A stretch of DNA of 8,442 nucleotides from Halolactibacillus sp051746745 (GCA_051746745.1 JBNJFJ010000085.1:1-8442); one strand, 5' to 3'. Counted from the stretch's first letter, positions 1-5,883 are shown. Translations and numbers: made by a program. Notes: generated by a model from the sequence alone, not told the origin.

Positions 1-960
1 TTCTGGTTTACCATATAACTGATCTTTATGTGTCGGTTCATGATAGTAAAACGCGGTCGTTAGATTGCGCTGTGCTGCCTTCCAAATCTCATCCACCCAG
101 GCTGGGTCTAACTCATAATTTTCTGGGTCTTCAAAATAGGTATCAATGATTTTACGGTAGACGTTAACGACGGTAGCGACATAGTGAATTGACTTCATTC
201 GCCCTTCAATCTTCAGTGAGTCCACACCCGCTTCAATTAAGTCGGGTAAATGTTCAACCATACTTAAATCTTGTGAACTCATCGTATACATTTCATCTGC
301 TTCATCAGAGACTTCTGTTGCATTATTTGTGCCGTCTTCAAATAAATCATATTTCCAGCGACAAGACTGGGCACATCCACCGCGGTTGGCATCACGCGCG
401 GTCATATGGTTTGATAAGACGCAACGGCCTGAGTATGAAATACACATCGCCCCGTGAATAAACGCTTCAATTTCAATGTCAACTTTTTCTTTCATTTCAC
501 GAATTTCGTCAACTGAAACTTCACGCGCGAGTACGACCCGTGGAATCCCTTCATTTTTCCAAAATTCAGCTGTTTTCCAGTTCGCAATCGAGGCTTGGGT
601 TGAAATGTGTACTTCTAAATCAGGTGCAGCTTCACGACAAGCTTGAATCAGGGCTGGGTCAGCTACGATGACCGCATGAATGCCAACCTCATATAACGTC
701 TTAAAGTATTCATGCGCGCCTTCTAAGTTCTCATTATGCGCAATAATATTTGTTGCTACATAAACTTTTGAGCCGTATTTTTCCGCAAATGCGACCCCTT
801 CACGCATTTCATCAAAGGTGAAGTTTCCTGCATTCGAGCGCAGGCCAAATTGTTTTCCACCGATATAAACGGCATCGGCCCCGTAATGAATCGCGAATTT
901 TAACTTTTCTAAGTTACCTGCGGGTGCAAGTAATTCTGGTTTTCTTCTTGTGTTTTCCAT
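1..960 (-). CDS. yrrO: U32 family protein, YrrO/TrhP2-like tRNA hydroxylation enzyme (C-terminus cut by window edge)
   Basis: The frame is open from an ATG at 960 to the left edge, giving 320 residues with no stop. YrrO-type proteins are about 420 aa, so roughly the last quarter is missing. The protein begins with the U32 hallmark PELLAPAGN (8-16) followed by GADAVYIGG (27-35). The core has HGAMC, SGRC, GGC and QSC, placing Cys173, 180, 196 and 200 as the four expected [4Fe-4S] ligands. LKIEGRMKS (249-257) is also typical. Family knowledge: members annotated 'peptidase U32' include TrhP (E. coli YegQ; B. subtilis YrrN/YrrO), which use prephenate to form 5-hydroxyuridine at tRNA wobble position 34 in the cytoplasm. 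Protease activity is an old label. A GGGGTAAGGA-like ribosome binding site lies in the 15-bp gap after the upstream U32 gene, so the two are almost certainly one operon. The family call is very sure; the exact substrate is inferred. Confidence 0.93.
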   Translation of the reverse strand, partial: MENTRRKPELLAPAGNLEKLKFAIHYGADAVYIGGKQFGLRSNAGNFTFDEMREGVAFAEKYGSKVYVATNIIAHNENLEGAHEYFKTLYEVGIHAVIVADPALIQACREAAPDLEVHISTQASIANWKTAEFWKNEGIPRVVLAREVSVDEIREMKEKVDIEIEAFIHGAMCISYSGRCVLSNHMTARDANRGGCAQSCRWKYDLFEDGTNNATEVSDEADEMYTMSSQDLSMVEHLPDLIEAGVDSLKIEGRMKSIHYVATVVNVYRKIIDTYFEDPENYELDPAWVDEIWKAAQRNLTTAFYYHEPTHKDQLYGKPE

Positions 961-975
961 CGTCCTTACCCCTTT

Positions 976-1899
976 TTAATAAATCTGTTCTTTGAAATAA
1001 AAACCTGTGTCAAGCTGACGGTCTTTCGGTTGAATATTAAAAATTGTTTGTTTAAAGCGCGCTTTTTTCATTTGATAGGCGGCTTCGTCTTCTAGACACG
1101 TATCAATCGCTTCTCGGTAAATCGACACAATCTGTTCGTTATAATCGGTTGATTTTAAGAGACCCTCGATTTTAAGTCCATCAATCTGACCTCTAAGAAT
1201 CTCATCTAAATGATCAATCATCATTAAGTCAGATGTACTCATAATGTGTGTCCCGTTCACATCTTCAAAGATAGGATAATGCGTTTCTGATTTACGGTCT
1301 TCTTTAATAAAGCGCGAAACTTCTGGATCATAGTCACGCTCAATATGGTCATAGTAGTTCTTTACAAGTTTACGCTTGGACTGGAAAATACAGCTCATGC
1401 CGTGGACTTGAATATCAATGAAACAGTTGACATTGGCTTTAATTTCAATTGAAGCGTCTAAGCGCAACTCATTTGATAACGCCGCCCGCGTTGCCCCACG
1501 TTTATGCCAAAAGTTAAGGGTTTGATAGTTTGTTGATAAGGTAGCCGGGTTCCAAATCAATGGTAAGTCAAAATCTAAATCCTGAATGATTTGGAAAATT
1601 GCTTGGTCACCTGCCACAATGCCGTCGACACCAATCTCTTTTAAGGCGGTTAAGTAGTCAGGCAAATCACGTAAGTGATCATTATGATAGATGGCGTTGA
1701 CCATCACATAGATTTTCTTATTGAGCGGTTTAGCAAAGTTCACAGCCGCTTCGATATCTTCTAATGTAAAATCACCCGCGACGCGGTTACCGAATTGTTG
1801 ATGCCCAACAAAGACGGCGTCAGCACCAGCTGTTAAAACACGCGTTAATTCATCCATGTCTTTAGCGGTCGCTTGTAATTCTGGTTGATAGTTTGTCAT
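976..1899 (-). CDS. yrrN: U32 family protein, short YrrN/TrhP1-like subunit lacking Fe-S cysteines
   Basis: This is a 307-residue protein, close to the ~309 aa of B. subtilis YrrN. It shares the U32 layout of its neighbour: PELQATAKD near the N-terminus, GADAVFVGHQQFG (25-37), HGMSC (166-170) and LKIEGLLKS (242-250). Only Cys170 remains of the four-cysteine iron-sulfur motif; the stretch that should read SGRC reads SKRK, and the later GGC/QSC pair is absent. An accessory or scaffold role beside the cysteine-bearing paralogue is therefore likely (inference). In B. subtilis the paralogous pair works in tRNA wobble uridine hydroxylation. Start choice: AGAGGTG sits 8 nt before the ATG at 1899. 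An in-frame GTG at 1908 overlaps that ribosome binding site and is therefore not preferred. The gene is first in an operon with the next U32 gene, 15 bp downstream, and is preceded by an apparent CRP/FNR-type promoter. Confidence 0.9.
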   Translation of the reverse strand: MTNYQPELQATAKDMDELTRVLTAGADAVFVGHQQFGNRVAGDFTLEDIEAAVNFAKPLNKKIYVMVNAIYHNDHLRDLPDYLTALKEIGVDGIVAGDQAIFQIIQDLDFDLPLIWNPATLSTNYQTLNFWHKRGATRAALSNELRLDASIEIKANVNCFIDIQVHGMSCIFQSKRKLVKNYYDHIERDYDPEVSRFIKEDRKSETHYPIFEDVNGTHIMSTSDLMMIDHLDEILRGQIDGLKIEGLLKSTDYNEQIVSIYREAIDTCLEDEAAYQMKKARFKQTIFNIQPKDRQLDTGFYFKEQIY

Positions 1900-1932
1900 G
1901 TTTGTCACCTCTAAAAATACAGTCTATGGCTA

Positions 1933-1961
1933 ATTATAAAGGTTTCACACAAAAATGATGT
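1933..1961 (-). promoter_or_regulatory. Promoter of the U32 operon, strong -10 and weak -35
   Basis: Read on the minus strand there is a perfect TATAAT at 1938-1933. At 17-bp spacing the -35 position (1961-1956) reads ACATCA, matching TTGACA at only two bases. A good -10 with a poor -35 is typical of activator-dependent promoters. The expected transcription start is near 1925-1927, leaving a 5' leader of about 27 nt before the ATG at 1899. Confidence 0.6.
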
Positions 1962-1974
1962 GACATTTATCACA
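1959..1974. promoter_or_regulatory. CRP/FNR-family operator (TGTGA-N6-TCACA)
   Basis: The 16-bp TGTGACATTTATCACA is a perfect match to the half-sites TGTGA and TCACA with a 6-bp spacer. This is the consensus of CRP and of Bacillus-type Fnr and related ArcR regulators. Its centre (1966.5) lies about 40.5-41.5 bp upstream of the start expected from the TATAAT box at 1938-1933, and it overlaps the poor -35. This is class II activator geometry for the leftward U32 operon. A further TTCACA half-site lies at 1944-1949. The plus-strand acyP start is about 150 bp away, so control of that gene is less likely. Which regulator binds cannot be read from this window. Confidence 0.6.
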
Positions 1975-2018
1975 CCTAAACGTACTTTTTATTATAAATA
2001 CTATATTTAAGCGGTTAC

Positions 2019-2034
2019 AACGATTCCCATCGTT
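2019..2034. repeat. Short perfect inverted repeat in the divergent intergenic region
   Basis: AACGAT (2019-2024) and ATCGTT (2029-2034) are separated by TCCC. The 6-bp stem lies between the U32 promoter and acyP. It could be an operator, a small hairpin in an acyP leader, or chance. The rest of 1980-2119 is AT-rich. It holds a possible acyP -10, TATAAC at 2066-2071, but no convincing matching -35. Confidence 0.3.
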
Positions 2035-2119
2035 TTATTGTCGTATTTAGCGGGTATTACATCTATATAACTGCAGACAATAACTATTTAAGCAACACCA
2101 GTAAGAAAGGAGTGTTTGG

Positions 2120-2401
2120 ATGGGAAAACTACATGCGCACGTCATCGTTCATGGCCGTGTCCAAGGGGTTGGTTTTCGCTACATGACCGAAATGAAAGCA
2201 AATGAGATTGGTGTGTTTGGTTATGTGAAAAACTTATCTGATGGCACGGTTGAAACAGAAATAGAAGGGGAAGCGAGTAAAGTCTATCAACTTATTGATG
2301 AATTAAAAAGTGGCATCAGCCCTTCTGCTAAAGTGACCGATGTCGATGTTGAGGTGACCGAAGACTTGACCGGTTACAACCGGTTCCGGACAACATATTA
2401 A
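2120..2401 (+). CDS. acyP: Acylphosphatase
   Basis: This 93-residue protein has the usual size of a common-type acylphosphatase, a small cytoplasmic enzyme that hydrolyses carboxyl-phosphate bonds in acyl phosphates. The signature GRVQGVGFR (12-20) forms the phosphate-binding loop, with catalytic Arg20. The second signature, GYVKNLSDGTVE (34-45), supplies the catalytic Asn38. The rest fits the small alpha/beta ferredoxin-like fold. AAGAAAGGAG lies about 8 nt before the ATG at 2120 and fixes the start. It is the only plus-strand gene in the window, divergent from the U32 operon across 220 bp and convergent with ferredoxin. It is therefore monocistronic, ending at the bidirectional terminator downstream. 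The physiological substrate is not evident from the sequence or its neighbours. Confidence 0.96.
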   Translation: MGKLHAHVIVHGRVQGVGFRYMTEMKANEIGVFGYVKNLSDGTVETEIEGEASKVYQLIDELKSGISPSAKVTDVDVEVTEDLTGYNRFRTTY

Positions 2402-2414
2402 TAGAAAAGTAAAC

Positions 2415-2454
2415 AGCCGCTTTTTTGCCTCACGGTGAGTTTTAAAAAAAGGCT
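2415..2454 (+). other. Weak A/T-rich hairpin after acyP
   Basis: AGCC (2415-2418) can pair with GGCT (2451-2454), and T2421-2426 with the A-run at 2445-2450. CTC (2429-2431) could pair with GAG (2437-2439) near the loop. The transcript continues with GTCTTTTT. It may act as an auxiliary acyP terminator, but the stem has interior mismatches and the cleaner hairpin follows 20 bp later. Confidence 0.3.
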
Positions 2455-2473
2455 TGTCTTTTTATCCTTTGAG

Positions 2474-2509
2474 AAAAAGGTCGTAAGCGCGTGGCTTACG
2501 ACCTTTTTT
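2474..2509. terminator. Bidirectional Rho-independent terminator between acyP and ferredoxin
   Basis: AAAAAGGTCGTAAGC (2474-2488) pairs perfectly with GCTTACGACCTTTTT (2494-2508) around a 5-nt loop. U-tracts follow on both strands. It lies between the convergent acyP stop and the ferredoxin stop at 2511, so it can end transcription from both sides. Confidence 0.9.
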
Positions 2510-2510
2510 G

Positions 2511-2756
2511 TTACCCTTCATTTTCTTCAAAGAAACGACGGTTAAGAGCGATATACTCCTGTTCTGATTCTGGTACTTCATCTTCCATGAAAATCGCATC
2601 CACAGGACAGACTGCTTCACATGCCCCGCAATCAATACAAATATCCGGGTCAATGTAGTACATGTCTTTACCTTCTTCTATACAATCTACAGGACACACT
2701 TCTTGGCATTCGCCTGCTTTCTCATCAATACATGCCGATGTAATTACAAAAGCCAT
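2511..2756 (-). CDS. fer: Small ferredoxin, 7Fe/8Fe bacterial type
   Basis: This 81-residue cytoplasmic electron carrier has two iron-sulfur motifs. The first is CIDEKAGECQEVCPVDC (Cys9, 17, 21, 25). The second is CIDCGACEAVCP (Cys40, 43, 46, 50). The first motif has seven residues between its first two cysteines, where 8Fe ferredoxins have CxxC; the second Cys of that motif is replaced by Glu12. This matches the spacing of 7Fe ([3Fe-4S]+[4Fe-4S]) ferredoxins such as the Thermus type. The acidic C-terminal tail (about 59-81) is common in Bacillales homologues. The start is the ATG at 2756, preceded by GAGGAGGAAAAC; a longer upstream frame would place the ribosome binding site inside the gene. 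It lies 34 bp after the histidine-phosphatase gene and probably shares its transcript, then ends at a bidirectional terminator. The redox partner is unknown. Confidence 0.93.
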   Translation of the reverse strand: MAFVITSACIDEKAGECQEVCPVDCIEEGKDMYYIDPDICIDCGACEAVCPVDAIFMEDEVPESEQEYIALNRRFFEENEG

Positions 2757-2790
2757 TTGTTTTCCTCCTCTTCGATGTTGACTCAATTTA

Positions 2791-3330
2791 TTACCAAACG
2801 TGTTTTAGTTCTTGATGGTCGCCATCAATATGGATAATAAACACGTCAGGATTCTTTAGTACTTGCCAATCTTTAAAGTTAAAATCAGGATTAATTTCAT
2901 GTAGGTAAAGGGCGAGTAAATGACCATGCGTCACAACGACAAGTGGGGCATCTTCTTCACTATACTCATCAATGACTTGTTTGAAACGACAAAGGGCATC
3001 TTTTGCGGATTCCCCGCCTGGGAGTTTATAATCTGGGTCACTAAAAGACGCTTTTACGACGCCGATATAATCATCCACAGGTTGATCACTCAACACCTGT
3101 TCTTGAAGACGTGTGTCTTTTATCACCTCAAGATTATGTTGTCTCGCATAAGGACGCACCGTTTCTACAGCACGCATATATGGACTTGATACCAACTTTT
3201 CTGGTTTCAATCCTTCTTTTTCTAAGTATTCAGCTAAGCGTCGTGCTTGATTCACACCTAAATTAGTCAGCGGTGAATCTTTATGCTTACCTTCTGCGTG
3301 GCAATGTCGAATGAGTATCAGTTGTTTCAT
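2791..3330 (-). CDS. Histidine phosphatase family protein (phosphoglycerate mutase-like)
   Basis: This is a 179-residue member of the branch-1 histidine phosphatase superfamily. Visible catalytic elements are the N-terminal LIRHCHAEG (6-14), with Arg8 and the phospho-accepting His9. SSPYMRAVET (48-57) carries Arg53, Glu77 lies in LQEQVL, and THGH (134-137) carries the second catalytic His135. The usual RHG reads RHC, a variant I associate with Bacillus homologues (RHCQAEG). The short length, and no sign of the longer mutase architecture, favours a phosphatase over glycolytic mutase. The substrate cannot be read. The start is the ATG at 3330, with AGGGGGAGATG just upstream; ten further in-frame residues would overlap this site. 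Ferredoxin follows 34 bp downstream. A promoter in the 83-bp gap upstream is possible but I see no clear consensus. Confidence 0.88.
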   Translation of the reverse strand: MKQLILIRHCHAEGKHKDSPLTNLGVNQARRLAEYLEKEGLKPEKLVSSPYMRAVETVRPYARQHNLEVIKDTRLQEQVLSDQPVDDYIGVVKASFSDPDYKLPGGESAKDALCRFKQVIDEYSEEDAPLVVVTHGHLLALYLHEINPDFNFKDWQVLKNPDVFIIHIDGDHQELKHVW

Positions 3331-3413
3331 GTGATCATCTCCCCCTGAGGCTAGTATCATTAAAAACGTTCTTACCTAAACTATTACCTTAAATTGACCC
3401 TGGAAAACCACCT

Positions 3414-3623
3414 TTATGCATTTTTCTCAGAAAAATATTCTTTTCTGAATCCACCGATGCGATTGGAGTTATCTATGATGAAATAGAATTCATCCGTTTC
3501 ATTTTTCACTTCATAGTCTTTGCCTGGTGTTAACATCTTGTCCACCACAAACTTTTTCGCATCGGCATGGACACAACGAATCGTTTTAATCGTCTCGCGC
3601 TCTTCCCAATCTTTATGAATCAC
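3414..3623 (-). CDS. Conserved small protein, resembles DUF6501
   Basis: This 69-residue soluble protein has no signal peptide, membrane segment or catalytic motif I can name. It contains ERETIKTIRCVHADAKKF, TPGKDYEVKNETDEFYFIID and a C-terminal GGFRKEYF. This pattern suggests a small beta-rich domain. From memory it resembles short Bacillales proteins filed as DUF6501, function unknown; that assignment needs a profile search. The start is GTG at 3623, supported by AAAGGAGA about 9 nt upstream. It is separated from the GNAT gene by 115 bp containing a possible promoter, so it may be transcribed separately. The gap to the following phosphatase gene is 83 bp with no terminator, so read-through is possible. 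Confidence 0.8.
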   Translation of the reverse strand: MIHKDWEERETIKTIRCVHADAKKFVVDKMLTPGKDYEVKNETDEFYFIIDNSNRIGGFRKEYFSEKNA

Positions 3624-3660
3624 AAGCTGTCTCTCCTTTATCTCAATAAACTTCTGTTCT

Positions 3661-3689
3661 AGTTTATCACGTTTTGTCAGAAAAGATAA
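3661..3689 (-). promoter_or_regulatory. Possible promoter for the 69-aa small protein gene
   Basis: On the minus strand, TGA-TAAACT (3669-3661) resembles an extended -10. TTATCT (3689-3684) stands 17 bp upstream as a poor -35. Position relative to the GTG at 3623 is reasonable, but the match is weak. Confidence 0.3.
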
Positions 3690-3738
3690 GGCTATTTCAC
3701 CGCGTTTTTGACTTTAAGCTCTATCCCCCTAAAACTTA

Positions 3739-4212
3739 TTACCCTTGCCATATGTAGCGCTCTGTTTGTAGCGGGTAACCAAATACCTCATCAACAAAAG
3801 CCGTATCATATTTAAAGCCGTGTTTCCTATAAAAATGAACCGCGGAATCATTGCCTTTTTCAACCTCGACGGTTACTGTCTTAGGTTGGTTGCGCCTGAT
3901 ATAGGCATTAAAAAGCAGTGAACCGATACCTTTATGCAAGGCGTCAGGATTCAGGTACAACGCATAAAGAATAGTATCTGGCTGATTGTTTGAACCATCT
4001 AAAAAGCCAATCACGTGGTGATCTCTCGTGGCGACGAACACGGTGTGATGGTTGATTCTGTTGGTGAGTTGGTCGTGATGATAGAAAGCTTCAATACATT
4101 GATTGATCACGCGCTCTGGGATTAACTTTTTATATGTGTGATGCCAACTATCCCGCGCAACTTGTTGAATCGCTGGAATATCTGCTTCATTTGCTTGTCT
4201 AATCTTGATCAT
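3739..4212 (-). CDS. GNAT family N-acetyltransferase
   Basis: This 157-residue single-domain GNAT protein transfers an acetyl group from acetyl-CoA to an amine; the acceptor is unknown. The N-terminal IKIRQANEADIPAIQQV (2-18) is the usual first strand and helix. LYALYLNPDALHKGIGSLLF (82-101) is motif A, in which HKGIGS is the CoA pyrophosphate-binding Q/RxxGxG/A loop with His at the first position. NDSAVHFYRKHGFK (121-134) is motif B. Start choice: GGAGGT lies 7 nt before the ATG at 4212. Upstream in-frame ATGs at 4218 and beyond are too close to, or within, that site. It stands alone between the msrAB terminator and the 69-aa protein gene. No clear promoter consensus was found in 4213-4292. 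The family is certain; the function could be resistance, polyamine or protein N-terminal acetylation. Confidence 0.92.
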   Translation of the reverse strand: MIKIRQANEADIPAIQQVARDSWHHTYKKLIPERVINQCIEAFYHHDQLTNRINHHTVFVATRDHHVIGFLDGSNNQPDTILYALYLNPDALHKGIGSLLFNAYIRRNQPKTVTVEVEKGNDSAVHFYRKHGFKYDTAFVDEVFGYPLQTERYIWQG

Positions 4213-4292
4213 ACTCATGACCTCCATCTTCAAACGACGTTATTTTTAAAAATGATTGCACCTTTACACGGGCCTTGTTTCTTCATCCTATT

Positions 4293-4338
4293 AAAAAATA
4301 CCGCCGCCTTAAGCACATAGGTGCCTTGAGGCGGCGGT
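4293..4338 (-). terminator. Rho-independent terminator of msrAB
   Basis: ACCGCCGCCT (4300-4309) pairs with AGGCGGCGGT (4329-4338). The stem continues through a G-T wobble and one bulge to CAC/GTG around an ATAG loop. Read leftwards, the GC-rich stem is followed by TATTTTTT (4300-4293). It lies 19 bp after the msrAB stop and is strongly directional. Confidence 0.9.
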
Positions 4339-4357
4339 CTATCGGTTAACTGTTTAT

Positions 4358-5311
4358 CTAGTCAAAGAGACTCAAGTATTCGCCGTAACCCTCTTTATCT
4401 AAATCTTCTTTCTTCACAAACCGCAGCGCCGCTGAATTAATGCAATAGCGACTGCCACCTTGGTCTTTTGGTCCATCATCAAACACGTGACCTAAATGTG
4501 AGTCAGCTTGTTTAGACCGAATTTCAATTCGACGCATCCCGTGACTCGTATCCATGTTCTCTTCAAGTCGTTCACGACTAAGCGGACGAGTAAAGCTTGG
4601 CCAACCACAACCGGCATCGTATTGATCCGTCGTTGAAAAGAGTGGTTCACCACTGACGATATCAACATAAATGCCATCTTTGTCATTGACGTAGTACGCA
4701 TTTTGAAACGGAGGTTCTGTCCCGTTTTCTTGGGTGACGTGATACTGCATGTCGGTCAAACGTTGTTTAAGCTCTGCTTGGTCCGGTTGTTGTTGCCACG
4801 TTTTATCAATAAAGTCTGCGCGTCCGGAACCTTTTTTATAGAGACGATAATGGAAGCGGTGCTTTTTATAGTAATCTTGGTGTTTGTCTTCTGCTGGATA
4901 AAAGGTAGACGCTTTACGAATCTCCGTCACCACTGGCTGTTTAAAGACACCAGAAGCATCTAACTGTTGTTTAGACTGTTCCGCCAATCTTTTTTGTTCA
5001 TCGTTATGATAAAAAATAGCCGTTCGATAGGATTCTCCGCGGTCATGGAATTGCCCACCATCATCCGTTGGGTCGATTTGACGCCAGAATAACGCCAACA
5101 GTTTCTCATATGGAAATACATCCGGGTCATACGTAATTTGAACCGCTTCAACATGACCGGTTGTGTCGGAACAAACTTCCTCATACGTTGGATTTTCTGT
5201 ATGGCCACCGGTATAGCCAGAGACGATTTTTTCAATGCCGGGTTGTTCATCGAATGGTTCAACCATACACCAGAAACAACCTCCCGCAAATGTTGCGATT
5301 TGATTTGTCAT
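4358..5311 (-). CDS. msrAB: Bifunctional peptide methionine sulfoxide reductase MsrA/MsrB
   Basis: This 317-residue fusion repairs both stereoisomers of methionine sulfoxide in proteins. The MsrA domain (about 4-160) has the active-site motif GGCFWC (10-15) with nucleophile Cys12, then SGYTGG (31-36), TTGHVEAVQ (50-58) and YHND. The MsrB domain (about 172-300) has AGCGWPSF (233-240) with resolving Cys235, SHLGHVFDDGP (271-281), and GGSRYCINSAALRF with catalytic Cys290. The two zinc-binding CxxC pairs found in many MsrB proteins are absent, so this is the zinc-free form. No signal peptide is seen, so it is cytoplasmic. Start choice: AAAGGTGG lies 8 nt before the ATG at 5311; an in-frame ATG at 5317 is only 1 nt from it. 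The gene has its own promoter and terminator, so it is monocistronic. Electrons probably come from thioredoxin (family knowledge). Confidence 0.96.
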   Translation of the reverse strand: MTNQIATFAGGCFWCMVEPFDEQPGIEKIVSGYTGGHTENPTYEEVCSDTTGHVEAVQITYDPDVFPYEKLLALFWRQIDPTDDGGQFHDRGESYRTAIFYHNDEQKRLAEQSKQQLDASGVFKQPVVTEIRKASTFYPAEDKHQDYYKKHRFHYRLYKKGSGRADFIDKTWQQQPDQAELKQRLTDMQYHVTQENGTEPPFQNAYYVNDKDGIYVDIVSGEPLFSTTDQYDAGCGWPSFTRPLSRERLEENMDTSHGMRRIEIRSKQADSHLGHVFDDGPKDQGGSRYCINSAALRFVKKEDLDKEGYGEYLSLFD

Positions 5312-5333
5312 CTTCATCCCACCTTTTAGTTAC

Positions 5334-5362
5334 AGTGTACGGCGAAAACGGCCTTCAATCAA
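5334..5362 (-). promoter_or_regulatory. SigmaA-type promoter for msrAB
   Basis: On the minus strand, TTGATT (5362-5357) and TACACT (5339-5334) are separated by exactly 17 bp, each matching its consensus at four of six bases. The expected start near 5327 lies about 16 nt before the ATG at 5311, so the leader is very short and includes the ribosome binding site. Confidence 0.55.
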
Positions 5363-5388
5363 CTATTACGCACTTGGTTTGTGTTTAT

Positions 5389-5883
5389 CTAAATATACAG
5401 TGCCGGACTATTGGCGCTGGCGATTTCTTCAAAGGCATCGATTGTCAAACAACTCGGGTGTTTATGTTCGATTGATGTGACTGGTTCAAGCGGGCCCGTT
5501 TCACCTTCATGATTCGTCTCAGACAGGGGTTCAGATAAAAAGTTCAGTTGTTTCGGTCGATCTGCCTCTTGCGTTTTTGCCGGTAACTTGGACGCTTTTT
5601 CCGCCGGTTTATCATCAGACTTAAATACTTGAATTAACTCTGGCAAACTCTTTAACAGTGGCCCGTATTGTTTAATATAGGGGACAAACGATTGGGTCGT
5701 CTTTAATACGTGTTGGAGCTGGTCTAAATATTGTGGTAAATCCTTTAATTGTTTCGTGATTTGGGAGGGACTGGTCATATTCGTGAGTGTTTTTGGTTTC
5801 GTAAACTTCTCTATTTGTGGTTGGTAAGGATAGTAGTATGGCGGATAAGATATATACGGTCCGTTTGGGTAATAAGCACACAT
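5389..5883 (-). CDS. VrrA/YqfQ-like protein
   Basis: This 164-residue protein starts with a Tyr/Pro/Gly-rich segment (YYPNGPYISYPPYYYPYQP, 4-22), followed by a Thr/Ser/Lys linker. A predicted amphipathic helical region (about 40-88) has HVLKTTQSFVPYIKQYGPLL and LPELIQVFK. The second half is low-complexity, charged and Pro/Ser/Glu-rich. The YGPLxKxxPxLxxxF core with a Tyr-rich N-terminus resembles YqfQ/VrrA-family proteins of Bacillus, known mainly for the variable repeat in B. anthracis vrrA; biochemical function is unknown. No signal peptide or transmembrane helix is visible. The start is the ATG at 5883, with GAGGTG 6 nt upstream. The gene lies between the SbcC/DUF2584 genes and msrAB; since msrAB has its own promoter, no operon is implied. 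The C-terminal half after residue 90 is not recognisable to me. Confidence 0.75.
   Translation of the reverse strand: MCAYYPNGPYISYPPYYYPYQPQIEKFTKPKTLTNMTSPSQITKQLKDLPQYLDQLQHVLKTTQSFVPYIKQYGPLLKSLPELIQVFKSDDKPAEKASKLPAKTQEADRPKQLNFLSEPLSETNHEGETGPLEPVTSIEHKHPSCLTIDAFEEIASANSPALYI

Noticed and set aside
189..461. Plus-strand 90-codon open frame within the U32 gene
   Set aside because: It is antisense to an intact, recognisable U32 coding region. It has no ribosome binding site and no known motif. Other open frames opposite ferredoxin, msrAB, vrrA and sbcC are rejected for the same reason.
1959..1974. Reading the palindrome as a catabolite (cre) or Rex operator
   Set aside because: It lacks the central CG of cre sites, and the spacing and flanks do not fit the Rex TTGTGAA-N4-TTCACAA pattern as well as they fit TGTGA-N6-TCACA.
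2511..2786. A longer ferredoxin start adding ten residues (MSQHRRGGKQ)
   Set aside because: The strong GAGGAGG ribosome binding site lies inside this extension, directly before MAFVITS, the normal start of this family.
3382..3399. CtsR-like heptad repeat upstream of the histidine phosphatase gene (minus strand GGTCAAT...GGTAATA)
   Set aside because: Only the first half resembles GGTCAAA; the second half matches poorly, and the gene is not a chaperone or Clp gene.
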